From an uncultured Eggerthellaceae bacterium (GTDB taxonomy: Bacteria; Actinomycetota; Coriobacteriia; Coriobacteriales; Eggerthellaceae), in contig CAKUFS010000002.1 in assembly GCA_934648845.1 (NCBI GenBank), positions 59,371-123,370 on the forward strand: a stretch of 64,000 nt of DNA, read 5' to 3'. A program made the position numbers and the translations under genes. The notes beneath the pieces were generated by a model that saw only the letters and a list, made by a program, of their open reading frames with translations, searched no databases and was not told the origin of the DNA. Shown in pieces: positions 8,749-17,431 of this stretch; position 1 is the first letter of the stretch; each line of letters starts with the position of its first letter.

Positions 8749-9669
8749 ATGGCTTTTGAGGTCACCTTACACCAAATGATTATCTTTTTCCTGATTCTTG
8801 CCGTTGGCTTTGTCGCTGGCAAGAAAGGCGTCATCAAGCAAGAATCTATGCCCCACCTCACTCAGATCATTTCCAAGATTCTGCTACCGGTGCTTATTTT
8901 CTACGGCACTATCGCTACCACCAAAGAGGCCATCGCAGAAAATGCCATCATTGTGGTATTCGCCATCGTCTTCTACGTTGTGGTAACGGTGATTCTTTTC
9001 GCTACGGCAAAAATCATGCGCCTCAAGGGAGACCGCGATAAGATTTTTACCTTCTGCTTCATGTTCGGAAACACGGGTTTTGTGGGTATTCCGCTGCTGG
9101 TTGCCTTGTTCCCCACCGCAGGCATGCTGTACATGATGCTATTCACCATTGTTGACCAGGCTATTTTCTGGACCTTTGGCATCTGGATGGCCACGAGTCG
9201 CGACCGCCAAACCAAGTTCACCATCAAGAATTTCATTTCGCCCAACATCATTGCCATAGCGCTTGCCTTGATTGTTGTGCTTATCGGCGTTCCTATTCCC
9301 GTTGTGATCAACGATACCCTAGCAACCATCAGCAAAGCCACCAGCGCTATGTGCATGATGTATCTGGGCGCCATGGTGTGTTTCTCCAAATGGATGCAGG
9401 TGCTGAAATGCGCCGAGCTTTATGTGGGCATTGTCGTAAAGATGGTTTTGCTGCCTGTAATTGGCGGCCACATTTTCATGCTTATTGGCTTACCTCAGCC
9501 CATGATGGTATCCATGGTTGCCATCATGAGTTTGCCCATCATGACCGTTGTTCCCATGATTGCCTCCATGAACAGCAACGAAGGCGAATATGCCACCGGC
9601 ATGACCGTGGTCACCCTGGTAGTTTCCGTAGCAACCATTCCGCTTGTGCAGCTTTTGGCATTCATGTAG
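8749..9669 (+). CDS. AEC-family transporter (auxin efflux carrier / malonate permease type)
   Basis: 306-residue integral membrane carrier with about ten hydrophobic segments in two halves and charged loops between them. The N-terminus (MIIFFLILAVGFVAGKKGVI) and FGNTGFVGIPLL match the AEC family, which exports or exchanges organic anions or amino-acid-like compounds; the substrate is unknown. Start chosen at 8749 because of the AAGGAGAAG ribosome site just upstream; an in-frame ATG at 8674 falls inside the operator. Probably controlled by the divergent TetR. Confidence 0.87.
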   Translation: MAFEVTLHQMIIFFLILAVGFVAGKKGVIKQESMPHLTQIISKILLPVLIFYGTIATTKEAIAENAIIVVFAIVFYVVVTVILFATAKIMRLKGDRDKIFTFCFMFGNTGFVGIPLLVALFPTAGMLYMMLFTIVDQAIFWTFGIWMATSRDRQTKFTIKNFISPNIIAIALALIVVLIGVPIPVVINDTLATISKATSAMCMMYLGAMVCFSKWMQVLKCAELYVGIVVKMVLLPVIGGHIFMLIGLPQPMMVSMVAIMSLPIMTVVPMIASMNSNEGEYATGMTVVTLVVSVATIPLVQLLAFM

Positions 9670-9779
9670 TCTCAGCGAGCGAACTTTATTTGCCGCAGTA
9701 GATAGCGATGGCCTGCGAGACAAACGCCGCATTCTGTCAAACCTGCGGCGTGACCCGACGAGACTGCGCCCCCGTTCCC

Positions 9780-9810
9780 TTGTTGACAAACTACCCACCT
9801 TTTACCAACG
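9780..9810 (+). repeat. Element A, degenerate copy 3
   Basis: The left arm TTGTTGACAAA is kept; the loop has lost bases and the right arm is decayed (ends ACCAACG). It lies about 110 bp past the AEC gene, in that gene's sense orientation. Confidence 0.65.
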
Positions 9811-9917
9811 AATCAGCACCTCAAATGCGAAAGGACACTTCCGGGGACAAGCTCTTTCCGTTGCCGAGCAGCCTTGACGAGTACAGCGAATCACCCTGGG
9901 TAAAATGAGCGGGTAAA

Positions 9918-10138
9918 GGCCATCTTGTCGGAAATCGGGCGCTGATGCGCAAAATATTCCTGTTCGGGGTAGGTAGAGGGGGAGCCGACCCTCGTTCGCC
10001 CGGCGCTTGCAATGCTCGACCTGGGCTTTTGCAAATCGATGACAGCTTAGACGGCACAACATGGACCGCAAGTGCCCTCCAAGGTACCCCGAACGGGAAT
10101 ATTTTGCGCATTCGGGCGGGAAAAACGACAACATAGGC
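9918..10138 (-). mobile_element. Element D, copy 1 (221-bp terminal-inverted-repeat element)
   Basis: Noncoding. Imperfect terminal inverted repeats of about 50 bp: the left end has GGCCATCTTGTCGG, then GCGCAAAATAT and CTGTTCGGGGTA; the right end is the mirror image. The interior aligns with copies 2 and 3 when reverse-complemented, so this copy is inverted relative to them. Confidence 0.75.
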
Positions 10139-10166
10139 GTCGAAGGACAGCGTCGTTTCCTGCTCT

Positions 10167-10286
10167 GATAAAAATGACCCGCTTTTCTGTGGGTTTACTC
10201 TAGCTTACTTTTTTGCGACCTGGGGAAACACTGATTCTTGGCGATTACAAAGAAGAAAATCCACCGAAAAGTGGGTCGTTTTTATC
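10167..10286 (-). mobile_element. Element C, copy 1 (120-bp palindromic element)
   Basis: Ends are imperfect inverted repeats of about 30 bp (GATAAAAATGACCCGCTTTT on the left, its near-complement on the right). It aligns end to end with copy 2 at 18929-19048 in reverse orientation. Confidence 0.75.
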
Positions 10287-10362
10287 ATGCCGCCCACATC
10301 GTTAGTCAGCATCGCATCAGGAAACATCTCAACCCAGATTTCGCACCGCAGCAGAGCGCAAA

Positions 10363-10391
10363 AACCCGAGGCGCACAGGGCACCTCGGGTT
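10363..10391 (-). terminator. Rho-independent terminator of the activase gene
   Basis: 9-bp stem (AACCCGAGG / CCTCGGGTT) with a T run on the minus strand. It comes after element A when read from the activase gene. Confidence 0.75.
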
Positions 10392-10405
10392 CTCAAATGC
10401 TCGAA

Positions 10406-10438
10406 ATGTTGACAAAAGGTGGGGTAATTTGTCAACAA
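10406..10438 (-). repeat. Element A, copy 4 (3' end of activase gene)
   Basis: Core matches the consensus, with the outermost base pairs lost. It lies 40 nt past the stop of the minus-strand activase gene, in sense orientation. Confidence 0.85.
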
Positions 10439-10477
10439 AAGGGCTGCTCGGAAGCACGGAACGCGGCGCAATCGCGC

Positions 10478-13400
10478 TTACTGATGACCGCCGTTTTTCG
10501 CCAAGTTCGCCTTTGCCACGGAGATCATGAGCTTGATGCGGTTCAGCTGGTTCACTTCGGACGCACCGGGGTCGTAGTCCACGGCAACGATGTTACTTTC
10601 CGGGTGCCTACGGCGCAGCTCCTTGATGACCGACTTGCCTACCACGTGATTCGGCAGGCACGCGAACGGCTGAGCGCACACAATATTAGGCGTGCCGCGC
10701 TCGATGAGCTCCACCATCTCGCCCGTGAGCAGCCAACCCTCGCCCATCATGTTGCACAGGTCAAGAATCTCGCTGGCGCTCTTCGCGCACTGATCGATGG
10801 TGCCAATAGACCAGAAGCGCTCGGATTTCGCAAGCGCCTTGCGAATGGGATTACGCAACCTCTCGGCAATCTTGATGCCAATCGTGCCAATCAGGTGGTT
10901 CTTGAAATCGGGCGCCAGTTCCTGGTGACGATACTCGCGGTTCGCAATGCCAAACAGGAAGAAGTCCATAAGTCCGGGCACATCCGCTTCGCAGCCTTCC
11001 GCTTCAATCACGTCGATGAGCTGGTTGTTTGCCGTGGGATGGAACTTCACCAGAATCTCGCCCACCACGCCTACGCGCGGCTTGCTGCCGAAGTTCACGC
11101 ACGGCAGCACGTCGAATTCCTGCACGATTTGCGCGTACAGCTTGTTGCACTGACGGTAGCTCAGCTTGCCCATATTCTGTCCCAAGTAGTCCATCCACTT
11201 GCGGAACAGGGCGTTCGCACTGCCCAGCTCGGCCTCATACGGACGCACGCGGTACAAGCACTGGCTCAGCAAGTCACCGAACAGGAAGGCGGGAATCGCA
11301 TCCTTCCACATCTTCGCCGACATATGCCAACCCTCGTTGTGCTCGTTTGTGTGCGAGAGCGCAATGGCGATAACGGGAACATGGCCGTAACCTGCTTCTT
11401 TCAGGCCCTTGCGAATCAAGCTGATGTAGTTCGTGGCACGGCAGCCGCCACCCGTTTGTGTAATAAGAACAGCCAGCTTATCGGTATCGTAGCGACCGCT
11501 GGTCACGGCTTCCATGATCTGACCAACCGTCAAAATGGACGGATAGCAGATGTCGTTGTTCACGTATTTCAGGCCCGCATCCACCGCCTTCGGGTCAACG
11601 GAAGGCAGCAGCTCGGCGTTGTAGCCATACTTGTGGAAAATGGGCACCAACAGCTCGAAGTGGTACGGTGCCATCTGCGGCGCAATGATGGTCCAGCCTT
11701 CGTCCTTCATCTTCTGCGTGAACTCGGGACGCGGGAATTCGGTAGAAGCCGCTTCGCGCTGCTCGTCGAACTCGCCCGACACGCACGAATCGCACACCTT
11801 CACGCTGTCATACAGAATCTGCTGCTCATCTGCGGAAAGAACATCCAAGTTGGCCAAGGGTGCCTGCTGGCGCAGCGCCGCCAGAAGCGAACGCACGCGA
11901 ATGCGGGCGGCACCCAAGTTGGACACTTCGTCAATCTTGAGCACGGTGTAAACCTTGCCCGAGCCTTCCAGAATCTCCTGCACCTGATCGGTGGTAAGAG
12001 CATCCAGGCCGCAGCCGAACGAGTTCAGCTGAATCAAGTCAAGGTCGTTTCGCTGCGTGACCACTTTCGCCGCGTTATACAGGCGCGTATGGTACATCCA
12101 CTGGTCGTAAATGCGCAGGTTGCGCTCGAGTTTGCCCAGGTGAGCGATGGAATCTTCCGTAAGCACCGCCAGACCGAAGCTCGTGATAAGCTCGGGGATG
12201 GCGTGGTTGATCTCGCGGTCGTTGTGGTACGGACGACCCGCCAAAACAATGCCGTGCCCGCCCGTTTCCTCAAGCCAGCGCAGGCATTCCTCGCCCTTCG
12301 CGCGCATGGCATCCTTGAAGCGCAGGTCCTCTTCCCACGCGGCATCCACGGCGGCACAAATCTCTTCTTTTGTGGGGAAGTTGCCGGTCGCGCCCTTCGC
12401 CACTTCCGTGCCTGTTGCCGCGGCGCGCTCACGCAGCGCTTCCTGCAGCTTGCCCTTCGCACCGAACTGCTCGAACAAGCGCAGCTTCAGCGCCTCTTTG
12501 TCGTCGTACGGCAGGAACGGATTCATGAACGCAATGCGCGATTCCCGCAGGTCATCCACGTTAAGTTTCAGCGCTTCGGAATAGCTCATGACAATGGGGC
12601 AATTGTAGTGGTTGTTTGCGCCGTCGTCTTCCTGGCGCTCCCAGCGAACGCAAGGCATCCAAATGAAATCAATGTCGCGGTCCAGCAGGTCCATGATGTG
12701 ACCGTGCGACAGCTTTGCCGGGTAGCACACGCTTTCGGACGGCATGGATTCAATGCCCGCCTCGTACGTTTTCTTCGAGCTAGGATCGGAAAGCTCCACG
12801 TGATAGCCCAGCTTCGTGAAGAAGGTATGCCAGAACGGGTAATTTTCGTACATGTTCAGCGCACGCGGAATGCCCACGCTGCCGCGCGGCGCGTCTTGCA
12901 CGGGAAGGCTCTCGCGATCGAACAGCAAGTGCTCTTTGAACTCGTACAAGTTAGGCACTTTGCCCGCCTTGCTGGTGTCGCCCGCACCTTTTTCGCAGCG
13001 GTTGCCCGTGATGAAGCGACGATGCTTACCCGTGGCAGGGTCCACGCCGAAGTCGTTGATGGTGAGCAGGCACGCGTTTGAGCAGCGCTTGCAGCGCACC
13101 GTCTTGTGGCTGGGCGCCAGCGCGTTGATTTCGTCGATAGTGAGCATAGAGGTATGGGGCGAAGCAGCAGCGACATTGGAAGACATGGTGCCCACGGCGG
13201 CTTCCGAGTTCGCACGAAGCGAGGACTCCGGTGCCTGGTCCGTCGTGCCGTCAAGGGCATCGGAGCGAAGGCTGCGCAGCTTCTGAGCGGAGATGTCCTC
13301 GGCGGCTTCCGCCGCGCGAAGCGAGGACTCCGGTGCCTCAGATTCGGTCGCGCCAAGGCCGTGGCGCGCTTCACTACGCAAGGTCGAAGGCAAGGCCGAA

Positions 13401-15187
13401 GGTGAGATGCCCGAGTTTGCGCGATCCCGCGCCAGAAGGGCGGCGCCATAAGCACCCATGCAACCGGCGATGTCGGGACGCACGGCGTTCACTTCCGACA
13501 GCTGCTCGAAGGAGCGTAGCACGGCGTCGTTCAAGAACGTTCCGCCTTGCACGATAACTTTCGTTCCCACGTCATGCGGGTCGCGAATCTTAATAACCTT
13601 GAACAGCGCATTCTTGATAACGGAAAGTGCCAGACCAGCAGCGATATCGCCCACGGTAGCGCCTTCTTTTTGCGCCTGCTTCACGCGGCTGTTCATGAAC
13701 ACGGTGCAGCGACTTCCCAGGTCAACGGGGTGCTCTGCTGCGATAGCGGTCTTTGCGAAATCAGCAACGTCCAAATTCAGGCCGCTTGCGAAGCTCTCAA
13801 TGAAGCTTCCGCAGCCAGAAGAGCATGCTTCGTTCAGCATGATATGCTCGATAACGCCGTCTTTCACGCGCAGGCACTTCATGTCCTGGCCGCCAATGTC
13901 CAAGATGAACTCAACGCCTGGCAGCATTTCCTGAGCGCCGCGCAAGTGCGCAACCGTCTCAATCTCGCCCGAATCAATGCGCAGCGCTTCCAGCAGCAAG
14001 CCTTCGCCGTAGCCGGTTACCGTGGCATGACCGATGGTTACCAGCGGTTTTCCCTGTTCATCACGTGGAAGTAGCGAGTCCAACTCGTTGAGCGCCGCAC
14101 GTGCGCAGCCCAAAACGTCGCCTTTGTTGCTTACGTAACTCGACCACAGAATGCGCGCCTGGTCATCGATAAGCACCGCCTTGAACGTGGTGGAACCCGC
14201 ATCCAAGCCCAGATACGCAACGCCGCGATAATCCACCAAGCTCGCACGCGCAACGCATTCCTTATCGTGGCGCACCTTGAACTCCGCGTAATCTGCTTCG
14301 TCGGCAAACAGCGGGGGCAAGCGAACAACTTCGCTTCCCTGAATGTCGCCTAAGTTGCGCAGGCGCTCCAACACGTCGTTCAACGTTTCGACCTGCGTGT
14401 TTTCATCCGCGGCACCCGCAATGGCACAGCCGGAAGCCACAAACAAATGAGCATTTTCCGGCACGATGATGTGCTCTTCGTCGAGCTCAAGCGTCTCGTA
14501 GAAACGTTCGCGCAGCTGCGGCAAGTACTGCAGCGGACCGCCCAGGAATGCAACATAACCCCTGATAGGACGTCCACAGGCAAGGCCAGAGATGGTCTGC
14601 GTCACCACCGATTGGAAAATGGAGGCGGCAATGTCTTCCTTCAGCGCGCCTTCGTTTAACAGCGGCTGCACGTCGGTTTTCGCGAAAACGCCGCAGCGGC
14701 TTGCAATGGGATAAATAGTGGTGTGGTTTGCGGCCAGCTCGTTCAAGCCGCCCGCATCAGTATCCAGAAGGCTTGCCATCTGATCGATGAACGCGCCCGT
14801 ACCGCCGGCGCACGTACCGTTCATGCGCTGCTCAATGCCGTTGTCGAAGTAGATGATCTTTGCGTCTTCGCCACCCAGCTCAATAGCAACGTCCGTTTTG
14901 GGAATAAACGTCTCAACTGCAGTTTTGCTGGCAATAACCTCCTGCACGAACTCAATGTTGAGCCATTGCGCCAAAAGCAGGCCGCCCGAGCCGGTAATGG
15001 CAATAGTCAGCGGCAGTTCGCCGTATTCCGCAGCGGCTTCCTCGAGCACTTCCACGATGGTCGCGCGCACGTCCGCGTGGTGACGGCGATACACCGACCA
15101 CAGAATTTCGTTCTGATCGTTCAAAATTGCAAGTTTGACGGTGGTTGAACCCACGTCAATGCCGATATGCATGTTTGTTGTGGCCAT
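10478..15187 (-). CDS. Large 2-hydroxyacyl-CoA dehydratase activase-related protein (BcrA/BadF + DUF2229 + HgdB-like)
   Basis: 1569 residues. Two BcrAD/BadF ATPase domains come first (about 1-270, starting GIDVGSTTVKLAI, and 318-600, starting GLDAGSTTFKAVL), each with Cys pairs in place for a [4Fe-4S] cluster (NGTCAGG...SRCGVF; NEACSSGCG...SRCTVF). A low-complexity Ser/Ala/Glu linker (about 600-695) follows, then a Cys-rich patch (RCKRCSNACLL), DUF2229 (from PRALNMYENYPFW) and a C-terminal region like the dehydratase subunits. Dedicated activators inject electrons into radical 2-hydroxyacyl-CoA dehydratases; the role of these fused giants is not established. No separate dehydratase genes are adjacent. 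A GGAAAAGG site precedes the ATG. Confidence 0.88.
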   Translation of the reverse strand: MATTNMHIGIDVGSTTVKLAILNDQNEILWSVYRRHHADVRATIVEVLEEAAAEYGELPLTIAITGSGGLLLAQWLNIEFVQEVIASKTAVETFIPKTDVAIELGGEDAKIIYFDNGIEQRMNGTCAGGTGAFIDQMASLLDTDAGGLNELAANHTTIYPIASRCGVFAKTDVQPLLNEGALKEDIAASIFQSVVTQTISGLACGRPIRGYVAFLGGPLQYLPQLRERFYETLELDEEHIIVPENAHLFVASGCAIAGAADENTQVETLNDVLERLRNLGDIQGSEVVRLPPLFADEADYAEFKVRHDKECVARASLVDYRGVAYLGLDAGSTTFKAVLIDDQARILWSSYVSNKGDVLGCARAALNELDSLLPRDEQGKPLVTIGHATVTGYGEGLLLEALRIDSGEIETVAHLRGAQEMLPGVEFILDIGGQDMKCLRVKDGVIEHIMLNEACSSGCGSFIESFASGLNLDVADFAKTAIAAEHPVDLGSRCTVFMNSRVKQAQKEGATVGDIAAGLALSVIKNALFKVIKIRDPHDVGTKVIVQGGTFLNDAVLRSFEQLSEVNAVRPDIAGCMGAYGAALLARDRANSGISPSALPSTLRSEARHGLGATESEAPESSLRAAEAAEDISAQKLRSLRSDALDGTTDQAPESSLRANSEAAVGTMSSNVAAASPHTSMLTIDEINALAPSHKTVRCKRCSNACLLTINDFGVDPATGKHRRFITGNRCEKGAGDTSKAGKVPNLYEFKEHLLFDRESLPVQDAPRGSVGIPRALNMYENYPFWHTFFTKLGYHVELSDPSSKKTYEAGIESMPSESVCYPAKLSHGHIMDLLDRDIDFIWMPCVRWERQEDDGANNHYNCPIVMSYSEALKLNVDDLRESRIAFMNPFLPYDDKEALKLRLFEQFGAKGKLQEALRERAAATGTEVAKGATGNFPTKEEICAAVDAAWEEDLRFKDAMRAKGEECLRWLEETGGHGIVLAGRPYHNDREINHAIPELITSFGLAVLTEDSIAHLGKLERNLRIYDQWMYHTRLYNAAKVVTQRNDLDLIQLNSFGCGLDALTTDQVQEILEGSGKVYTVLKIDEVSNLGAARIRVRSLLAALRQQAPLANLDVLSADEQQILYDSVKVCDSCVSGEFDEQREAASTEFPRPEFTQKMKDEGWTIIAPQMAPYHFELLVPIFHKYGYNAELLPSVDPKAVDAGLKYVNNDICYPSILTVGQIMEAVTSGRYDTDKLAVLITQTGGGCRATNYISLIRKGLKEAGYGHVPVIAIALSHTNEHNEGWHMSAKMWKDAIPAFLFGDLLSQCLYRVRPYEAELGSANALFRKWMDYLGQNMGKLSYRQCNKLYAQIVQEFDVLPCVNFGSKPRVGVVGEILVKFHPTANNQLIDVIEAEGCEADVPGLMDFFLFGIANREYRHQELAPDFKNHLIGTIGIKIAERLRNPIRKALAKSERFWSIGTIDQCAKSASEILDLCNMMGEGWLLTGEMVELIERGTPNIVCAQPFACLPNHVVGKSVIKELRRRHPESNIVAVDYDPGASEVNQLNRIKLMISVAKANLAKNGGHQ

Positions 15188-15473
15188 AAGGTCCTTTTCC
15201 TTGAACAGCCCGCTGCGCCAGCGCCGCGGGAAGAAACTCCCCGCTGAACTTCTGCGTTTTGTACAGGCGGCAACATTGGCGCGCGAAAAACCCTTTTCAA
15301 GGTCTTCTCCACGGGCGCACTAAAGCTTTGCGCACCTGCTTGCAGGCATACTTTTCCATGTTCGCAACGTTTCATTATATCGGAACAGCATTGCGGAACG
15401 CACATCTGTCACCGCTCTGCTAACATTCCACAGAAAGGACGGCAAGAAACCTTTATAACCTAATTTTTCATAC
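15188..15473. other. Upstream region of the activase gene
   Basis: No open frame worth calling. It should hold the activase promoter on the minus strand, but no convincing -35/-10 pair stands out. Confidence 0.4.
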
Positions 15474-17196
15474 TTAACGCAACACTAACTGCAACCTTCA
15501 AGACTTAGCGCAACAGTTGCAGTTAGTCTGAAAGCGAAAGGGGCGCAAGCCCCGCCAAACACGAGGACCTTTTGGTCCGAGCGGTTGGCGCAAAGACAAT
15601 AGCGGGCCTTTCCCCTTTATGGTTGATATCGCCACATAGACCCACTATCGAAAAAAAGGAAAGGCCATGGCAAAAGAATACAAGCAGTTGGAACTGAAGG
15701 AAAGAAAAGAAATTGAAGAGGGGCTTGCAAGGGGCGATTCGTTTCGTCAGATTGCCCGCACAATCGGCAGGAACCCCTCAACCGTTTCCAGAGAGGTCCG
15801 GGAAAACCGACACGCCAAGGCAATCAAGAGCGGCAAGGGGGCATGCAGGGAGCGCAACTGGTGCAAGCGCGTAGGCGTTTGCGCAGAATGCCTGCGCGAT
15901 GGTGCGTATTGCGCCAGCTGCAATGCAAGAGACTGCCGAGACCACTGCAGCGCCTACGCCGAGCGGATCGCCTGCGATGCGCTGGTTCGGGCGCCTTGGG
16001 TTTGCAACGGATGCCGGAAGAACCGCTACGGCTGCAATCGGCAAACTCGTTTTATCTACGAGGCATCAGTCGCCCAGAAGGCCTCCGATGTGCGCCGAAG
16101 CGATTCGCGCAAAGGCATCGACATGAGCCCGGATCGAGCCGAGGTCGCGCTATCATGCATAAAAGAGTGCCTGTCTAGGGGTCTTTCTCCTTATGAGATA
16201 TCGGTTCTTTATGCAGACGTGGTAGGGGTCCATCGCTCCACGATCTATCGCTGGGTGGAGGCTGGCTATGGCGGGCTCTCCAACCTTGAGCTTGAGCGCA
16301 AGGTCGGCTTCAAGCCACGCAAGAAGACGGCTAGCCGCAAAACAACAAAGCACTCGCCCAAGCGCAGCCACGATACGTTTCTTCTGCTGCCCGATGCGGC
16401 CAAGCAATCAAGAAGCGAACTTGACTGCGTCGTCGGCCGAAGCGCAGATACGCAAGCCATTCTGACGTTATACAACCTTCCCTGCCACATTCAGCTTGCC
16501 CTGCTCCTCGACGCATGCGACTGCGCCAGCGTGAGACGCGAGCTGTCCAACCTAAAGTCTGCCATGCCGAAGAGCATGTTCGAGCGCTGGACGAGAACCG
16601 TACTTACGGACAATGGAGTGGAGTTTGCAGACGAGGATGGCATAGGGGCGATACTGGGCGAGGCGATCGTTGACGGCAGAATGTCCGTGCGTCTTTATTA
16701 CTGCGATCCCAGGCAATCGCAGCAAAAGGGTTCCTGCGAGAAAAACCATACCGAGATTCGCCAGATTCTAGAAAAAGGCGCTTTTTCCTTCGATGAGCTT
16801 ACAAGACGCGACATGGCGGCTCTCATGAGCCACGTCAACTCCAACCCGAGAGCCTCCCTTGGAGGTAAAAGCCCCATTCAGATGCTGCGATTCGTGTATG
16901 GCGTAAACGATGCGAACGCCTTGCTTGAGGCCTTGGGGATAGAGGAGAAAGGTAGAGATGAGCTTTGCTTGAAGCCGGAGGTTCTCGATATCGAGCGAGC
17001 CAGAAGAAACGAAGCGAAGCTAACGCGGATTAAGTAAGGAATCGCACATACGGAGGTGTTGCGCCTACTTCGAAAGTCTTGAGGAACAAGGCTTGCGCGA
17101 GCATGCTCAAAACTAAGCGCAACACACGCAAACCCCTTCGCAAGAGCATGTCGTAGGAGATGTTCGATTGATAAAGGTTGCAAAACGTTGCGTTAA
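15474..17196 (+). mobile_element. IS30-family insertion sequence
   Basis: Bounded by imperfect inverted repeats: left end TTAACGCAACACTAACTGC at 15474, right end complementary (GTTGCGTTAA, ending 17196). It encloses one complete transposase gene. Just inside the left end is a perfect 12-bp inverted repeat (ACTAACTGCAAC 15484-15495 / GTTGCAGTTAGT 15516-15527), and a GGGGC-GCAA-GCCCC hairpin at 15540-15553. No clear target duplication was seen, so the exact ends are provisional. Confidence 0.65.
15667..17037 (+). CDS. IS30-family transposase
   Basis: 456-residue DDE transposase, apparently intact. The N-terminal IS30 helix-turn-helix is clear (LELKERKEIEEGLARGDSF, then IARTIGRNPSTVSREVREN). 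A Cys-rich stretch follows (about residues 60-125: CNARDCRDHC, CNGCRKNRYGC), probably a zinc-binding region. The catalytic core has Asp in LDCVVG, Asp in VLTDNGVEF and Glu in CEKNHTEIR. It cuts and rejoins the element ends. Its own promoter would lie in the left end of the element. Confidence 0.93.
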   Translation: MAKEYKQLELKERKEIEEGLARGDSFRQIARTIGRNPSTVSREVRENRHAKAIKSGKGACRERNWCKRVGVCAECLRDGAYCASCNARDCRDHCSAYAERIACDALVRAPWVCNGCRKNRYGCNRQTRFIYEASVAQKASDVRRSDSRKGIDMSPDRAEVALSCIKECLSRGLSPYEISVLYADVVGVHRSTIYRWVEAGYGGLSNLELERKVGFKPRKKTASRKTTKHSPKRSHDTFLLLPDAAKQSRSELDCVVGRSADTQAILTLYNLPCHIQLALLLDACDCASVRRELSNLKSAMPKSMFERWTRTVLTDNGVEFADEDGIGAILGEAIVDGRMSVRLYYCDPRQSQQKGSCEKNHTEIRQILEKGAFSFDELTRRDMAALMSHVNSNPRASLGGKSPIQMLRFVYGVNDANALLEALGIEEKGRDELCLKPEVLDIERARRNEAKLTRIK

Positions 17197-17431
17197 CCTT
17201 GAATTATCGATGACTTGACGAGGTGTTGCGATTACTTTGCAAAGTTACCCAGACATTTTCATGTCAATCGCACCCATGTTGTTGGAAAAACAACGGGACT
17301 TGTGGCGCAAAATCGGGGTGTAAGTGGGACACGTGTCCCATTCTTCCCGACGGGCGCAAAATACGCCTCTGACCTCTGTATACTGCAAGAAGTGGTACAG
17401 GCATCGATTGCAGAAAGAGGTGGACAAGATA
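17038..17431. other. IS right end and upstream region of the LRR gene
   Basis: The IS ends near 17196. Downstream, 17325-17340 is a perfect 16-nt palindrome (TGGGACACGTGTCCCA), a plausible operator about 90 bp before the LRR start. TGTATACT near 17375 could be a -10 box, without a good -35 partner. Confidence 0.45.
17325..17340. promoter_or_regulatory. 16-bp perfect palindrome upstream of LRR gene
   Basis: TGGGACACGTGTCCCA, self-complementary over its full length, 92 bp before the LRR start codon. The binding protein is unknown. Confidence 0.45.

Larger units (their letters stand above)
9670..10477. other. Repeat-filled intergenic region
   Basis: No gene supported. It holds a perfect 8-bp hairpin without T tail (ACGCCGCA / TGCGGCGT, 9724-9751), a degenerate element A (9780-9810), element D copy 1, element C copy 1, a terminator and an intact element A. 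Confidence 0.8.

Noticed and set aside
10238..13081. A 947-codon open frame on the + strand opposite the activase gene
   Set aside because: It lies fully antisense to a clearly conserved protein, has no recognisable domain and no ribosome site; long antisense frames are common in GC-rich genes.
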